Source: an uncultured Clostridia bacterium
GTDB taxonomy: Bacteria > Bacillota > Clostridia > Peptostreptococcales > Anaerovoracaceae
Assembly: GCA_944386595.1 (NCBI GenBank)
Contig: CALXBQ010000022.1
Location: 1 to 42,808, forward strand
Direction of reading: 5' to 3'
Length of the DNA: 42,808 bases
Positions 17,508 through 24,855 of the stretch are shown here, piece after piece. Under the pieces are notes generated by a model. The model was not told the origin of the DNA, ran no database searches, and saw only the letters and a program-made list of their open reading frames with translations. How positions within the stretch are numbered: the first letter of the stretch is position 1; each line of letters begins with the position of its first letter. The translations under genes and the position numbers were made by a program.

Positions 17508-17984
17508 CTATTCCGCTCCTCTCAGTTCCTCTATGAGGTCCTCTGCTGCATCCGGAGTCATAGCCGGATAAACCTTGTCGTTGACGGTCAGAACCGGCGC
17601 CAGTCCGCAGGCTCCCAGACACGATACCGTCTCCAGCGTAAACAGCATGTCGTCGGTGGTCGCCTTGTCCTCGGACAGGCCCAGTACGCTGTAGAGCCTC
17701 TCTAAAATAGGAATGGACTTTCTTACGTGGCATGCCGTGCCGTCGCAGACTTTGATCACGTATTTTCCCTTAGGCTCAAAGGAAAAGTTCTCATAGAACG
17801 TCGCAACGCTGTAGGCCTTCGCCTCGGTGATTCCGATCTTATCCGCCACGTAGGACAGAAGCTCTCCCGGCAGATACCGGAACTCGGTCTGGATGTCCTG
17901 TATGATAGGGATGAGAGACGACGGCTTCGCGCCGTGGAGGGCAATAATCTCATCTGCCGTATCATAGTATTTCTGATCCAACAT
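17508..17984 (-). CDS. hydC: Hydrogenase 2Fe-2S subunit HydC (NuoE-like)
   Basis: The 158-residue protein is a NuoE/HydC thioredoxin-fold subunit. It shows the N-terminal helical part with YLPGELLSYVADKIG and SVATFYENF. The four 2Fe-2S cysteines lie in CDGTACHVR and CLGACGLAP. It passes electrons within the HydABC complex. It is the first gene of the operon, with a strong AGGAGG site and a good sigma-A promoter upstream. A NuoEFG complex I or formate dehydrogenase is excluded by the downstream H-cluster protein. Confidence 0.95.
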   Translation of the reverse strand: MLDQKYYDTADEIIALHGAKPSSLIPIIQDIQTEFRYLPGELLSYVADKIGITEAKAYSVATFYENFSFEPKGKYVIKVCDGTACHVRKSIPILERLYSVLGLSEDKATTDDMLFTLETVSCLGACGLAPVLTVNDKVYPAMTPDAAEDLIEELRGAE

Positions 17985-18030
17985 AGATACCTCCTGATCA
18001 AATTCAAAAAATAAGATAATACTTGGAATA

Positions 18031-18058
18031 ATTATATCTTAGGCACGATAAAAAGCAA
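18031..18058 (-). promoter_or_regulatory. hydC: hydCBA promoter
   Basis: On the minus strand TTGCTT (18053-18058), a 16-base spacer and TATAAT (18031-18036) lie 47 bases before the hydC ATG. The sequence upstream is AT-rich. Confidence 0.65.
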
Positions 18059-18154
18059 TAGAGTTTTGACAGGAATTTAACAACAAATTATTTATTTTCT
18101 TAGTTTTGTGATATTCCTTAGGGTCCGTGTACCCCAGGGCGCACTGCTGCCACG

Positions 18155-18193
18155 AAAAAACACACAGGGAGACAAAGCTTCCTGTGCGTTTTT
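18155..18193 (-). terminator. Terminator of the P-type ATPase operon
   Basis: CACACAGG (18161-18168) pairs with CCTGTGCG (18181-18188). On the minus strand the hairpin is followed by six T (18155-18160), the classic intrinsic form. The plus side also has five T, so it may act both ways. Confidence 0.75.
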
Positions 18194-18203
18194 CGTTACT
18201 TTT

Positions 18204-20282
18204 TTATGCTTTTTTCAAATCCTTCATGCTGTTTAACGTTATGGCAACGGTAGATGCGTTGTGCAGCCATGCCGATGTTGCAGGCTGCATTATACCGCTG
18301 ACCCCGCAACCTATAAGCCCGGCGTTTATCCCCACAATCTGCCTGTAATTTCTCCCTATTCTCTTCATCTGAAGTTCGCTCAATTCTCTCAGAATCAGAA
18401 GCCCCGAAAGATCACCTGACCCTATGGTAATATCAGCTATCTCTCTTGCAATTTCAGCTCCGTCACTTACCGCAATTCCCACGTTTGCAGCGGAAAGAGC
18501 AGGAGAATCGTTTATTCCGTCGCCAATCATTATAACCGTATGGCCTTCCGCCCGCTTTTTCTCGACGAACCTGGCTTTATCCTCCGGCAGAACTTCTGCA
18601 TAGTATTCCTCAATTCCTGCCTGAGCCGCGATGGATTCCGCAGTCTTTGCGCTGTCGCCTGTCATCATGACCAGATTGTTTATACCCATCGATTTCAAGC
18701 CTTTTATTACCTCTCCGGCCTCCTTGCGCACAGGGTCCTCAATGCATATAACAGCTGCAAGTCTCCCCTCTATCGCCATGTAAAGCTGCGAATAATCCGA
18801 AGGTATCCCGTCAAATTTTTCTTTTTCTCCTTCTGGAATCACACATCCTTCATCTTCAAAGACAAAGTGATAACTTCCTATTATGACTCGCCTGCCGTCT
18901 ATTTCAGAAACTATACCGTGCGCCACGATGTACTGAACCTTGGAGTGCATCTCCGCGTGACTGAGATTTCTCATTCTCGCTCCTTCAACTACGGCTTTTG
19001 CCATTGAATGGGGAAAATGCTCCTCAAGGCACGCCGCAATCCGGAGCATTTCGTCCCGATCACCGCCTCCGAAAGGCACGACTTCTCTTACCACCGGCTG
19101 CGCTTTCGTAAGAGTTCCCGTTTTGTCGAACACTACCACGTCGGCGCATGCAACCGCCTCCATGTATTTGCCGCCTTTTATCATTATATCGTATCGTCCC
19201 GCCTCGCGAATGGCAGACAGTACCGATACCGGCATAGCAAGCTTAAGAGCGCAGGAAAAGTCAACCATAAGGACGGACAGCGCCTTAGTGACGTTTCCGG
19301 TAAGGAGATACGTGAGTACGGTACCCGCCAGAGTGTACGGTACCAGTCTGTCCGCAATGTGCTCCGCCCTGCTTTCAGATTCCGATTTAAGCTTTTCGGT
19401 CTCCTCTATCATAGACACTATCTTCTCATACCTGGTGGAGCCCTTGGTTTCTTTTACCTTTATCGATATTTCGCCCTCTTCCACCACGGTTCCGGCGTAT
19501 GCGTAGCCGCCCGCCTCTTTTTTGACGGGCATGGATTCTCCGGTCATGGAAGACTGGTTTACCATCGCTTCTCCCGATTCTACGGTCCCGTCGAAAGGTA
19601 TCACATTCCCCATGTGAACTACCACTATATCATCCGGCTTCACCTCGTCAGCCGAAACGAGAATATCTCCTTCTCCGGCTCTGAGCCACACTTTGTTGAC
19701 CTTAAGTGACATGCTCCTTGCCAGATCTCCCACGGATTTTTTGTGAGTCCACTCCTCCAGAAGTTCTCCTACTCCCAGCAAGAACATTACCGAACCGGCC
19801 GTTTCAAAGCTTCTCCTGGCAAGAGAAGTCGAGATAGCCACAGCGTCCAGCACCGGTACTTCAAGCTTCCCCTTTGCGAGGCATCTGATTCCCTTTAGAA
19901 TGTAGGGTACGGCGTTTACAGCGGTTACGGCAGCTCTTACCGGATACGGCAAAAAAAGCTTCTTCGCATACCGGAAAATCACCTTTTCAATCAGCTTCTC
20001 TCTGTAGTATGAGTTCAGCTGTCTTCCGCTGTCGTAAAGAACTGTGTCGGAAACATCCGCCGTTTCAAAGCTGAATCCTCGAATACAGGCAATTATCTCT
20101 TCCCTGCTGCACGTAAACACTATTGCCGCATCGCCAGTCCGCTCATACACGGTCACCTTTATAACTCCCTCGGCCTTCATCATACGGTTGCGGAAAATGT
20201 CCGCTTCCCGATAAGTCAGAGAGGATCTTCCAAGATTGAACCTGATGCGGCCCTTTATTTCATCTTTAATTAAGAATCTCAT
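18204..20282 (-). CDS. P1B-type metal-transporting ATPase with atypical metal motif
   Basis: The 692-residue pump has the full P-type machinery: TGES (SSMTGESMPVKK), the phosphorylated Asp in DKTGTLT, HFPHSMAKAVV in the nucleotide domain, TGDSAKTAE and MIGDGINDSPAL. The N-terminal 80 residues look like a degenerate heavy-metal-associated domain but have no CxxC. The membrane metal motif, usually CPC, reads DFSCALKLAMP here, so the proline and one cysteine are missing. This suggests a metal other than Cu(I) or Cd/Zn handled by CPC pumps, but I cannot name it. It follows a DUF6110-like gene by 21 bases and is the last gene of a three-gene unit. Confidence 0.93.
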   Translation of the reverse strand: MRFLIKDEIKGRIRFNLGRSSLTYREADIFRNRMMKAEGVIKVTVYERTGDAAIVFTCSREEIIACIRGFSFETADVSDTVLYDSGRQLNSYYREKLIEKVIFRYAKKLFLPYPVRAAVTAVNAVPYILKGIRCLAKGKLEVPVLDAVAISTSLARRSFETAGSVMFLLGVGELLEEWTHKKSVGDLARSMSLKVNKVWLRAGEGDILVSADEVKPDDIVVVHMGNVIPFDGTVESGEAMVNQSSMTGESMPVKKEAGGYAYAGTVVEEGEISIKVKETKGSTRYEKIVSMIEETEKLKSESESRAEHIADRLVPYTLAGTVLTYLLTGNVTKALSVLMVDFSCALKLAMPVSVLSAIREAGRYDIMIKGGKYMEAVACADVVVFDKTGTLTKAQPVVREVVPFGGGDRDEMLRIAACLEEHFPHSMAKAVVEGARMRNLSHAEMHSKVQYIVAHGIVSEIDGRRVIIGSYHFVFEDEGCVIPEGEKEKFDGIPSDYSQLYMAIEGRLAAVICIEDPVRKEAGEVIKGLKSMGINNLVMMTGDSAKTAESIAAQAGIEEYYAEVLPEDKARFVEKKRAEGHTVIMIGDGINDSPALSAANVGIAVSDGAEIAREIADITIGSGDLSGLLILRELSELQMKRIGRNYRQIVGINAGLIGCGVSGIMQPATSAWLHNASTVAITLNSMKDLKKA

Positions 20283-20303
20283 ATTACCGTCAGCCTTCAG
20301 ACC

Positions 20304-20570
20304 CTATTCGGCCTCCGAAACCGCAGCCGAAGCTTCCTCCGCCTCGCGCTCTTCGTTTATCTGCTTTGCACCGGCAAGAACATCTTCTGCGTTTTCCTGA
20401 ATCGTTGTCACGGTTTTCATTATGCTGGCCTTTGCCCTTAAGAACGCGGCAGTGCACTTAGTGTAGATTTTCTTTGCATCTTTGCTGGACAAAAGCTTTA
20501 TTCCTGCCGTTCCGAGAAGCAAACCTCCCGCAAAAAGTCCCACCTGATCCTTTTTCACATCAATTTTCAT
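20304..20570 (-). CDS. DUF6110-like small membrane protein
   Basis: The 88-residue protein has one glycine-rich hydrophobic segment at about residues 11-26 (GLFAGGLLLGTAGIKLL), then SSKDAKKIYTKCTAAFLRAKASIMKTV and an acidic, alanine-rich helical tail. I recognise it as similar to the DUF6110 family, whose members often sit beside metal P-type ATPases in gut Firmicutes (from memory). Its role is unknown; an accessory or metal-delivery part of the pump is plausible. It has a GGAGG site, lies 34 bases after a 26-codon gene and 21 bases before the ATPase gene. Confidence 0.85.
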   Translation of the reverse strand: MKIDVKKDQVGLFAGGLLLGTAGIKLLSSKDAKKIYTKCTAAFLRAKASIMKTVTTIQENAEDVLAGAKQINEEREAEEASAAVSEAE

Positions 20571-20604
20571 TTTACTTTTCCTCCATTCTCACTCACTCAT
20601 TGAC

Positions 20605-20685
20605 TTACTTTCTCTTATATCCGGTCATCATGGCCATTGCAAAACACGCAACTGCTGCCCATGCCCAGAATCTGTGCTGTTTCAT
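20605..20685 (-). CDS. 26-residue membrane peptide at the head of the metal-pump operon
   Basis: This small gene was found by reading the sequence. ATG at 20685 is preceded by GGGAGGG seven bases upstream and the frame ends at TAA (20605-20607). The product begins MKQHRFWAWAAVACF and ends MTGYKRK: a basic start, one hydrophobic helix of about 16 residues and a basic end, as in a one-pass membrane peptide. It resembles the small DUF6219-type peptides I recall from Clostridia, but that link is uncertain. Being first in the operon with a proper ribosome site makes it very likely real. Confidence 0.72.
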   Translation of the reverse strand: MKQHRFWAWAAVACFAMAMMTGYKRK

Positions 20686-20716
20686 AGCTGCCCTCCCTTT
20701 TTGTTTTATCCGGCGC

Positions 20717-20821
20717 ACTATAGTTAGTTTAATTTCGCTGTAGTTCGCTTCTTTTTATTTTCATTAGTTTATACTAACCTCACTGCAGATTATTTTACTA
20801 CTCTACTGCAAATTTTGTCAA
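20717..20821 (-). promoter_or_regulatory. Promoter and operator-like palindromes of the metal-pump operon
   Basis: On the minus strand TTGACA (20816-20821), an 18-base spacer and TAAAAT (20792-20797) form a good promoter. A palindrome TTAGTATAAACTAA (20764-20777) lies 14 bases past the -10, at about the start site to +20. A second half-palindrome, TTAAACTAA (20724-20732) with ACTATAGT (20717-20724), follows. The TTAG-N6-CTAA form recalls DtxR/IdeR-type metal regulator sites, but the match is only partial. A metal-responsive repressor would fit the pump downstream. Confidence 0.55.
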
Positions 20822-20831
20822 GGCATGCAGC

Positions 20832-20861
20832 TGTACATATTTCCGCATTTTATGATATAAT
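20832..20861 (+). promoter_or_regulatory. Promoter of the ProX-like deacylase gene
   Basis: TGTACA (20832-20837), an 18-base spacer and TATAAT (20856-20861) lie 53 bases before the ATG at 20915. The -35 match is modest, the -10 perfect. Confidence 0.5.
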
Positions 20862-20914
20862 CGTCTTACCGATACCGATTGAAATCACATATCAAAAGGA
20901 ACTTTCCCTTTATC

Positions 20915-21403
20915 ATGGATAAACAGTCTATTTACGATTTACTTGAAAAATGCGGCTTTTGGCGCGTCATAACCGAGCACGAGCCGGTGTACAATATGGA
21001 GGAGGCCGGGCGCCTCGAGCTGCCTTACCCCGAGTCCGACGCCAAGAATCTCTTCGTCAGAGACGACAAAAAGCGCAACTACTACCTCATATCGGTAAAA
21101 GGCGATAAGCGGGTAGACCTTAAGGAGTTCCGGGCAAAGCACGGCACCAGGAGTCTTTCCTTCGCATCGGACGACGATCTTTTTAAATATCTCGGTGTAG
21201 AGCCGGGGGCGGTGACCCCTTTAGGCCTTTTAAACGACAAAGACTGCGCAGTGAAGTTTTTCATAGACAGCAGCCTTTGCGGAGAGGACGGACTCATTTC
21301 CGTTCACCCCTGCGATAATTCCGCAACGGTCTGCATGAAGACGGCAGACCTTATAGAACTGCTCAGGGAACGCGGAACCGAAGTTGAGATTACTGATTTT
21401 TAA
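20915..21403 (+). CDS. YbaK/ProX-type aminoacyl-tRNA deacylase
   Basis: From the ATG at 20915 the protein has 162 residues; an earlier TTG at 20879 lies only about 12 bases past the likely transcription start and has no ribosome site. The sequence fits the YbaK/ProX domain in its PrdX/ProXp-ala branch: a helical start (QSIYDLLEKCGFWRVITEHEPV), NLFVRDDKKRNYYLISVKGDKRVDLKEF with the conserved Lys, and VTPLGLLND. Such proteins remove alanine mischarged on tRNA-Pro. It is followed 11 bases later by an unknown helical protein and is probably cotranscribed with it. Confidence 0.9.
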   Translation: MDKQSIYDLLEKCGFWRVITEHEPVYNMEEAGRLELPYPESDAKNLFVRDDKKRNYYLISVKGDKRVDLKEFRAKHGTRSLSFASDDDLFKYLGVEPGAVTPLGLLNDKDCAVKFFIDSSLCGEDGLISVHPCDNSATVCMKTADLIELLRERGTEVEITDF

Positions 21404-21414
21404 AGGAGGTACAC

Positions 21415-21858
21415 ATGGGAAACGATTTAGAGAAGACGATTAAGCAGGATTACGAGAAAGAGAAGCAGGAGGCCATAGGCGCGGGAGTCAGGGCCCTCGA
21501 CAGCCTCAATGCTGCCAAAGACTTCCTCTACCACGCAGCCGACTGGGGACTCCTCGACATGATAGGCGGCGGCCTGTTCACCACCATGATAAAGCACTCT
21601 AAGTTGGACAAAGCCCGCTCCGCACTTGAGGCCGCCAGGTACGACCTTCAGAATTTCAGCAAAGAGCTTGCCGACATCGACCGCAAATTCAACCTGAGCC
21701 TTGAGCTGGGAGATTTCCTCGAGCTTGCCGACTACCTGTTCGATAACTTCTTCGTGGATTACATGGTTCAGGAGAAGATTACCGAAGCCCGGGAGCAGGT
21801 GGACAGGGCTATCGCAGAAGTAGAACGGATAGTCTACGAGCTGAAGGCGGAGGGATAG
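21415..21858 (+). CDS. Conserved-looking helical protein of unknown function
   Basis: The 147-residue protein is almost entirely helical and rich in Lys, Glu, Asp and Ala. A short hydrophobic glycine-rich patch (GLLDMIGGGLFTTMIKHSKL, about 46-65) sits between two likely coiled-coil parts, roughly 66-95 and 120-145. No signal peptide or catalytic motif is seen. It starts 11 bases after the ProX-like deacylase, with a perfect AAAGGAGG site, so translation is real. I do not recognise the family. An intrinsic terminator follows. Confidence 0.8.
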   Translation: MGNDLEKTIKQDYEKEKQEAIGAGVRALDSLNAAKDFLYHAADWGLLDMIGGGLFTTMIKHSKLDKARSALEAARYDLQNFSKELADIDRKFNLSLELGDFLELADYLFDNFFVDYMVQEKITEAREQVDRAIAEVERIVYELKAEG

Positions 21859-21920
21859 ACTGCCAGCGTAGTTTCCTTCAAAACAGACGTTGGTTCCCGG
21901 ACTTTGAACATCAATAAATT

Positions 21921-21973
21921 AAAAGGGACCGCCGCGGTCAGACTCATTCGATCTGCCCGTGGCGGTCCTTTTC
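21921..21973 (+). terminator. Strong terminator after the helical protein gene
   Basis: AAAGGGACCGCCGCGG (from 21922) pairs with CCGTGGCGGTCCTTTT (to about 21972) across a loop of about 20 bases, with a short T run. Being symmetric, it may also end transcription of the minus-strand nagZ remnant. Confidence 0.75.
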
Positions 21974-22004
21974 GCTAATGTAAGGTAATCAACTCGCGAT
22001 AATC

Positions 22005-22263
22005 CTACGCCTCTATGATCCCCAGCTCTATCTTAAGCTTCAGGATTCTCTCGACGGATTCATCGATCCGCTCCTCGGATATGGTTCCCGCCTTTACGGC
22101 ATCTATAACGGCAGGAATCTGAGTCTTGAACTCGGTGCAGCAGAGAAGGTCATTTCCTGCCTGTACGGCTCTCACGGCGATTTCCGTATCCCCCCACAAC
22201 AAGGAGAGCAAGGATCAGGGCTATGATTCCTTTCTTTCCCGATTTTCTCTCGTGTTTATGCAT
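22005..22263 (-). pseudogene. Remnant of a GH3 beta-N-acetylglucosaminidase (NagZ-like)
   Basis: The 3' part (22005 to about 22190) encodes a typical C-terminal piece of a family 3 glycosidase: EIAVRAVQAGNDLLC, then AVIDAVKAGTISEERIDESV and RILKLKIELGI. The 5' part starts at ATG 22263 with a GAAAGG site and encodes a signal peptide or anchor (HKHERKSGKKGIIALILALLVV). The two parts meet in different frames at a run of six G (plus 22190-22195). The whole catalytic barrel, about 300 residues, is absent. So this is an internally deleted, frameshifted gene. An intact NagZ would cut GlcNAc from murein fragments. It might also survive as a 60-residue peptide, which I think unlikely. Confidence 0.8.
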
Positions 22264-22374
22264 ATGTACGTCTTTCCTTTCTATTTAAACAACAACTCAC
22301 TGTATTATACAGGTTCTCACGTTTTTTAAAAGAACTTTTTGACGAAACCGTGAAATTTCCTTTCTATTTTCTCC

Positions 22375-22402
22375 TTTACACGCCGGGGCATAGTGATATA
22401 AT
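22375..22402 (+). promoter_or_regulatory. Promoter of the M19 dipeptidase gene
   Basis: TTTACA (22375-22380), a 16-base spacer and TATAAT (22397-22402) lie 40 bases before the ATG. Confidence 0.6.
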
Positions 22403-22442
22403 GAAATCGACTTGAAAACCAGTAATATACGGAGGTGTAACT

Positions 22443-23390
22443 ATGAAGCTTATTGACATGCACTGCGACTCCATGGGAGAGGTCTTTCTCCACCCGGAGC
22501 AGAATATTTTAAACAAAGGTGGACACCTGGATCTGTCCATGATCAAAGACGTGGGCGGCACGGTTCAGTTCTTCGCTCTCTTTATGTACAGGAAATGTAT
22601 CGAGGAATACGGAGCCTACGATCTGTTCCACAAAATGTACGACACCTATTGCAAACAGATGGAACTGAACAAGGACTACGTCCTGCCGGTTCTTAAGGCC
22701 GCCGACATCGAAAAGAATGCCGAAGCGGGAAAGATTTCCTCTCTTCTTACCATTGAGGACGGCGTTTTCCTCGACGGTCACATAGAAAGAGTTGACGAGG
22801 CGTACGAAAAAGGCGTACGACTCATAACCCTTCTTTGGAACTTTGAGAACTCCCTGGGATTTCCGTCAAGCGACGATCCCGCAGAGCACATGCGCGGACT
22901 TAAGCCTTTCGGTATAGAGGCCGTTGAGAGAATGAACGAGCTGGGAATCATCGTCGACGTTTCTCATTCCTCCGAGGGCGGCTTCTACGATGTTGCAAAG
23001 TACAGCAAAAAGCCTTTCATAGCCAGCCACTCCTGCGCAAGGGCTCTCTGCGGCCACAGGAGAAACCTGGCCGACGACCAACTCAAGGTTCTCGGCGAAA
23101 AGGGCGGCGTCGCCGGAATAAACTTCTACGGCTGCTTCCTTCAGGACGACTGCGAATACCCTACCGTCGAGCTCATAATGAAGCATATGAGATATATGAT
23201 TGACAAAGCCGGCATTGAAAGCGTGGGCTTCGGCTCGGACTTTGACGGAATAGATTCCGCAGGCGAGCTTGAAAACTACACCGGATTCAAAAAAATCATC
23301 GCCGCCATGGAAAAGGAGTACACCGACGATCAGATAGAAAAGATATGCTACGGCAACGCCATGAGAGTTATAAAGGAAGTAATAGGATAA
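22443..23390 (+). CDS. M19 membrane-dipeptidase-family peptidase
   Basis: The 315-residue protein has the renal-dipeptidase zinc ligands in order: H7 and D9 in DMHCDS, Glu in LLTIEDG (near 104), His in VDVSHSS, His in IASHSCARAL, and Asp in GFGSDFDG. The family hydrolyses dipeptides, including those with a C-terminal D-residue such as L-Ala-D-Glu, and some act on D-aminoacyl compounds. No signal peptide is present, so it acts in the cytoplasm on imported or recycled dipeptides. It has its own promoter, a GGAGGTG ribosome site and a terminator, so it is monocistronic. Confidence 0.95.
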   Translation: MKLIDMHCDSMGEVFLHPEQNILNKGGHLDLSMIKDVGGTVQFFALFMYRKCIEEYGAYDLFHKMYDTYCKQMELNKDYVLPVLKAADIEKNAEAGKISSLLTIEDGVFLDGHIERVDEAYEKGVRLITLLWNFENSLGFPSSDDPAEHMRGLKPFGIEAVERMNELGIIVDVSHSSEGGFYDVAKYSKKPFIASHSCARALCGHRRNLADDQLKVLGEKGGVAGINFYGCFLQDDCEYPTVELIMKHMRYMIDKAGIESVGFGSDFDGIDSAGELENYTGFKKIIAAMEKEYTDDQIEKICYGNAMRVIKEVIG

Positions 23391-23395
23391 GACGA

Positions 23396-23427
23396 AAGCC
23401 TGCGGCAATAAGCGCCGCAGGCTTTTT
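23396..23427 (+). terminator. Terminator between the M19 and NSS genes
   Basis: AAGCCTGCGGC (23396-23406) pairs exactly with GCCGCAGGCTT (23414-23424) and runs into TTTTTATTT. It ends the M19 gene and, read on minus, follows the NSS stop at once, so it probably serves both. Confidence 0.85.
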
Positions 23428-23429
23428 AT

Positions 23430-24836
23430 TTAGCTGAACCAGCCCAGCTTGAAGAAGGTGTCTATCTGTCCCAGGAGAACCAGGAGCAGGATAGGCGGAG
23501 CTATGAACTTGATGGAGTAGTGGAAGTACTTCTTCATCTTATACTCCCTGCCTCCGTAGGTGATTTCGTCATCAAGATACGTAGGCTTTATCCAGCCGAA
23601 TACTATGGCCATTATCATGGCGCCGAGAGGCATGAGTATTCCCTCCGATACCAGGTCGAAGGAGTCAAGCCAGGTGCTCTGGCCGAATATCTGCGGGAAT
23701 CCGTTGGCGCCAAGTCCGTCCAGAGCCACGAAGGTTCCTTCCAGCGCAACGAATATTCCCACCATGGTTATTATCTTTCTCCTGTTTATCGCCTTGCCCT
23801 TTTCTATGTGCCTGTCCATTATTGCTGAACTTACAGCCTCTGTAAGGGATATGGACGAGGTTATTGCAGCTATGAACACCAGAACGTAGAACAGGAATCC
23901 GAACAGCGGGCCAAGGCTGCCCATGGCCTGGAATACGGTCTGAAGAGTTATGAACAGAAGCCCCGGGCCCTGTGCAGGATCCTGCCCGGCGGAGAATACC
24001 GCAGGCATGATTGCAAGTGAAGCCATTACTGCAACCGTGGTGTCGGCAAGAGGAATTATGAGGGAGTTCTGCTGAAGATCCTCCTCCTTCTTCATATACG
24101 AGCCGTAGGTAATCATTATACCCATGCCAAGTGAGAGGGAGAAGAACATCTGGCCTCCCGCCGAAGCAAGGACGTTAATCCAGCCGGTTCCCTTAAACAC
24201 CTCGAAGTTAGGCTTGAATATGAATTCAAGACCTGCGTCCGCGCCCGGAAGAGTAACGCTTCTTATTATCACTATGAGAAGCATTACGAACAGGGCCGGC
24301 ATTGCAAAGGTCGTAAACTTTTCGATACCGCCCGATACTCCCGCCTGAACGATTATCATGGTAAGAGCCACGAATATGAGTGTGTATATGGTGCTTTCCA
24401 CCTGGTTTGCGGTAAATCTCGCAAAGAATTCCGCGCTGTCGGCTCCCGCAACGCCCCAGGAGGCGTTGAAAAGGTCTCCGATATTGGCTATGGCGTATTT
24501 GATGCAGTAGCCTCCCAGCATGCAGTAAAATCCCAGGATCAGCACCGGCGAAATCCATCCGAACCAGCCTATTATCTTATATTTTCTGCCCAGGGTTTCG
24601 TAAGCCGCGATAACGCCTTTGCCGCTCTTTCTTCCGAGAGCCAGCTCAGCCAGCATTACCACAACGCCTACAAATATAACGAGAGCAAGGTACACTACGA
24701 GAAATGCGAACCCGCCGTTGTTTCCCATTTTATAAGGGAAGCCCCAGAGGTTGCCCAGTCCCACAGCGGAACCTATGGCCGCCATGAGGAAGCCGAACCT
24801 GCTTCCCCACTGGCCTTTCTGATTGCTATGTTCCAT
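23430..24836 (-). CDS. Sodium-dependent NSS-family symporter, copy 2
   Basis: The 468-residue protein belongs to the neurotransmitter:sodium symporter family (MhsT/LeuT-like). TM1 carries the sodium/substrate motif AAIGSAVGLGNLWGFPYKMGNNGG. About 11-12 hydrophobic segments follow, and FFSLSLGMGIMITYGSYM is the usual unwound TM6-7 region. These transporters import amino acids with Na+. The amino acid cannot be told here. It lies 19 bases after a close paralogue, so the pair arose by tandem duplication and is cotranscribed. Confidence 0.95.
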   Translation of the reverse strand: MEHSNQKGQWGSRFGFLMAAIGSAVGLGNLWGFPYKMGNNGGFAFLVVYLALVIFVGVVVMLAELALGRKSGKGVIAAYETLGRKYKIIGWFGWISPVLILGFYCMLGGYCIKYAIANIGDLFNASWGVAGADSAEFFARFTANQVESTIYTLIFVALTMIIVQAGVSGGIEKFTTFAMPALFVMLLIVIIRSVTLPGADAGLEFIFKPNFEVFKGTGWINVLASAGGQMFFSLSLGMGIMITYGSYMKKEEDLQQNSLIIPLADTTVAVMASLAIMPAVFSAGQDPAQGPGLLFITLQTVFQAMGSLGPLFGFLFYVLVFIAAITSSISLTEAVSSAIMDRHIEKGKAINRRKIITMVGIFVALEGTFVALDGLGANGFPQIFGQSTWLDSFDLVSEGILMPLGAMIMAIVFGWIKPTYLDDEITYGGREYKMKKYFHYSIKFIAPPILLLVLLGQIDTFFKLGWFS

Positions 24837-24855
24837 TTAAATTATCCTTCCTGTT

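Noticed and set aside
18045-18059. GGCACG...AAGC near the hydC promoter as a sigma-54 site
   Set aside because: Spacing is 11 rather than 10 bases, and it points away from hydC; a good sigma-A promoter is present.
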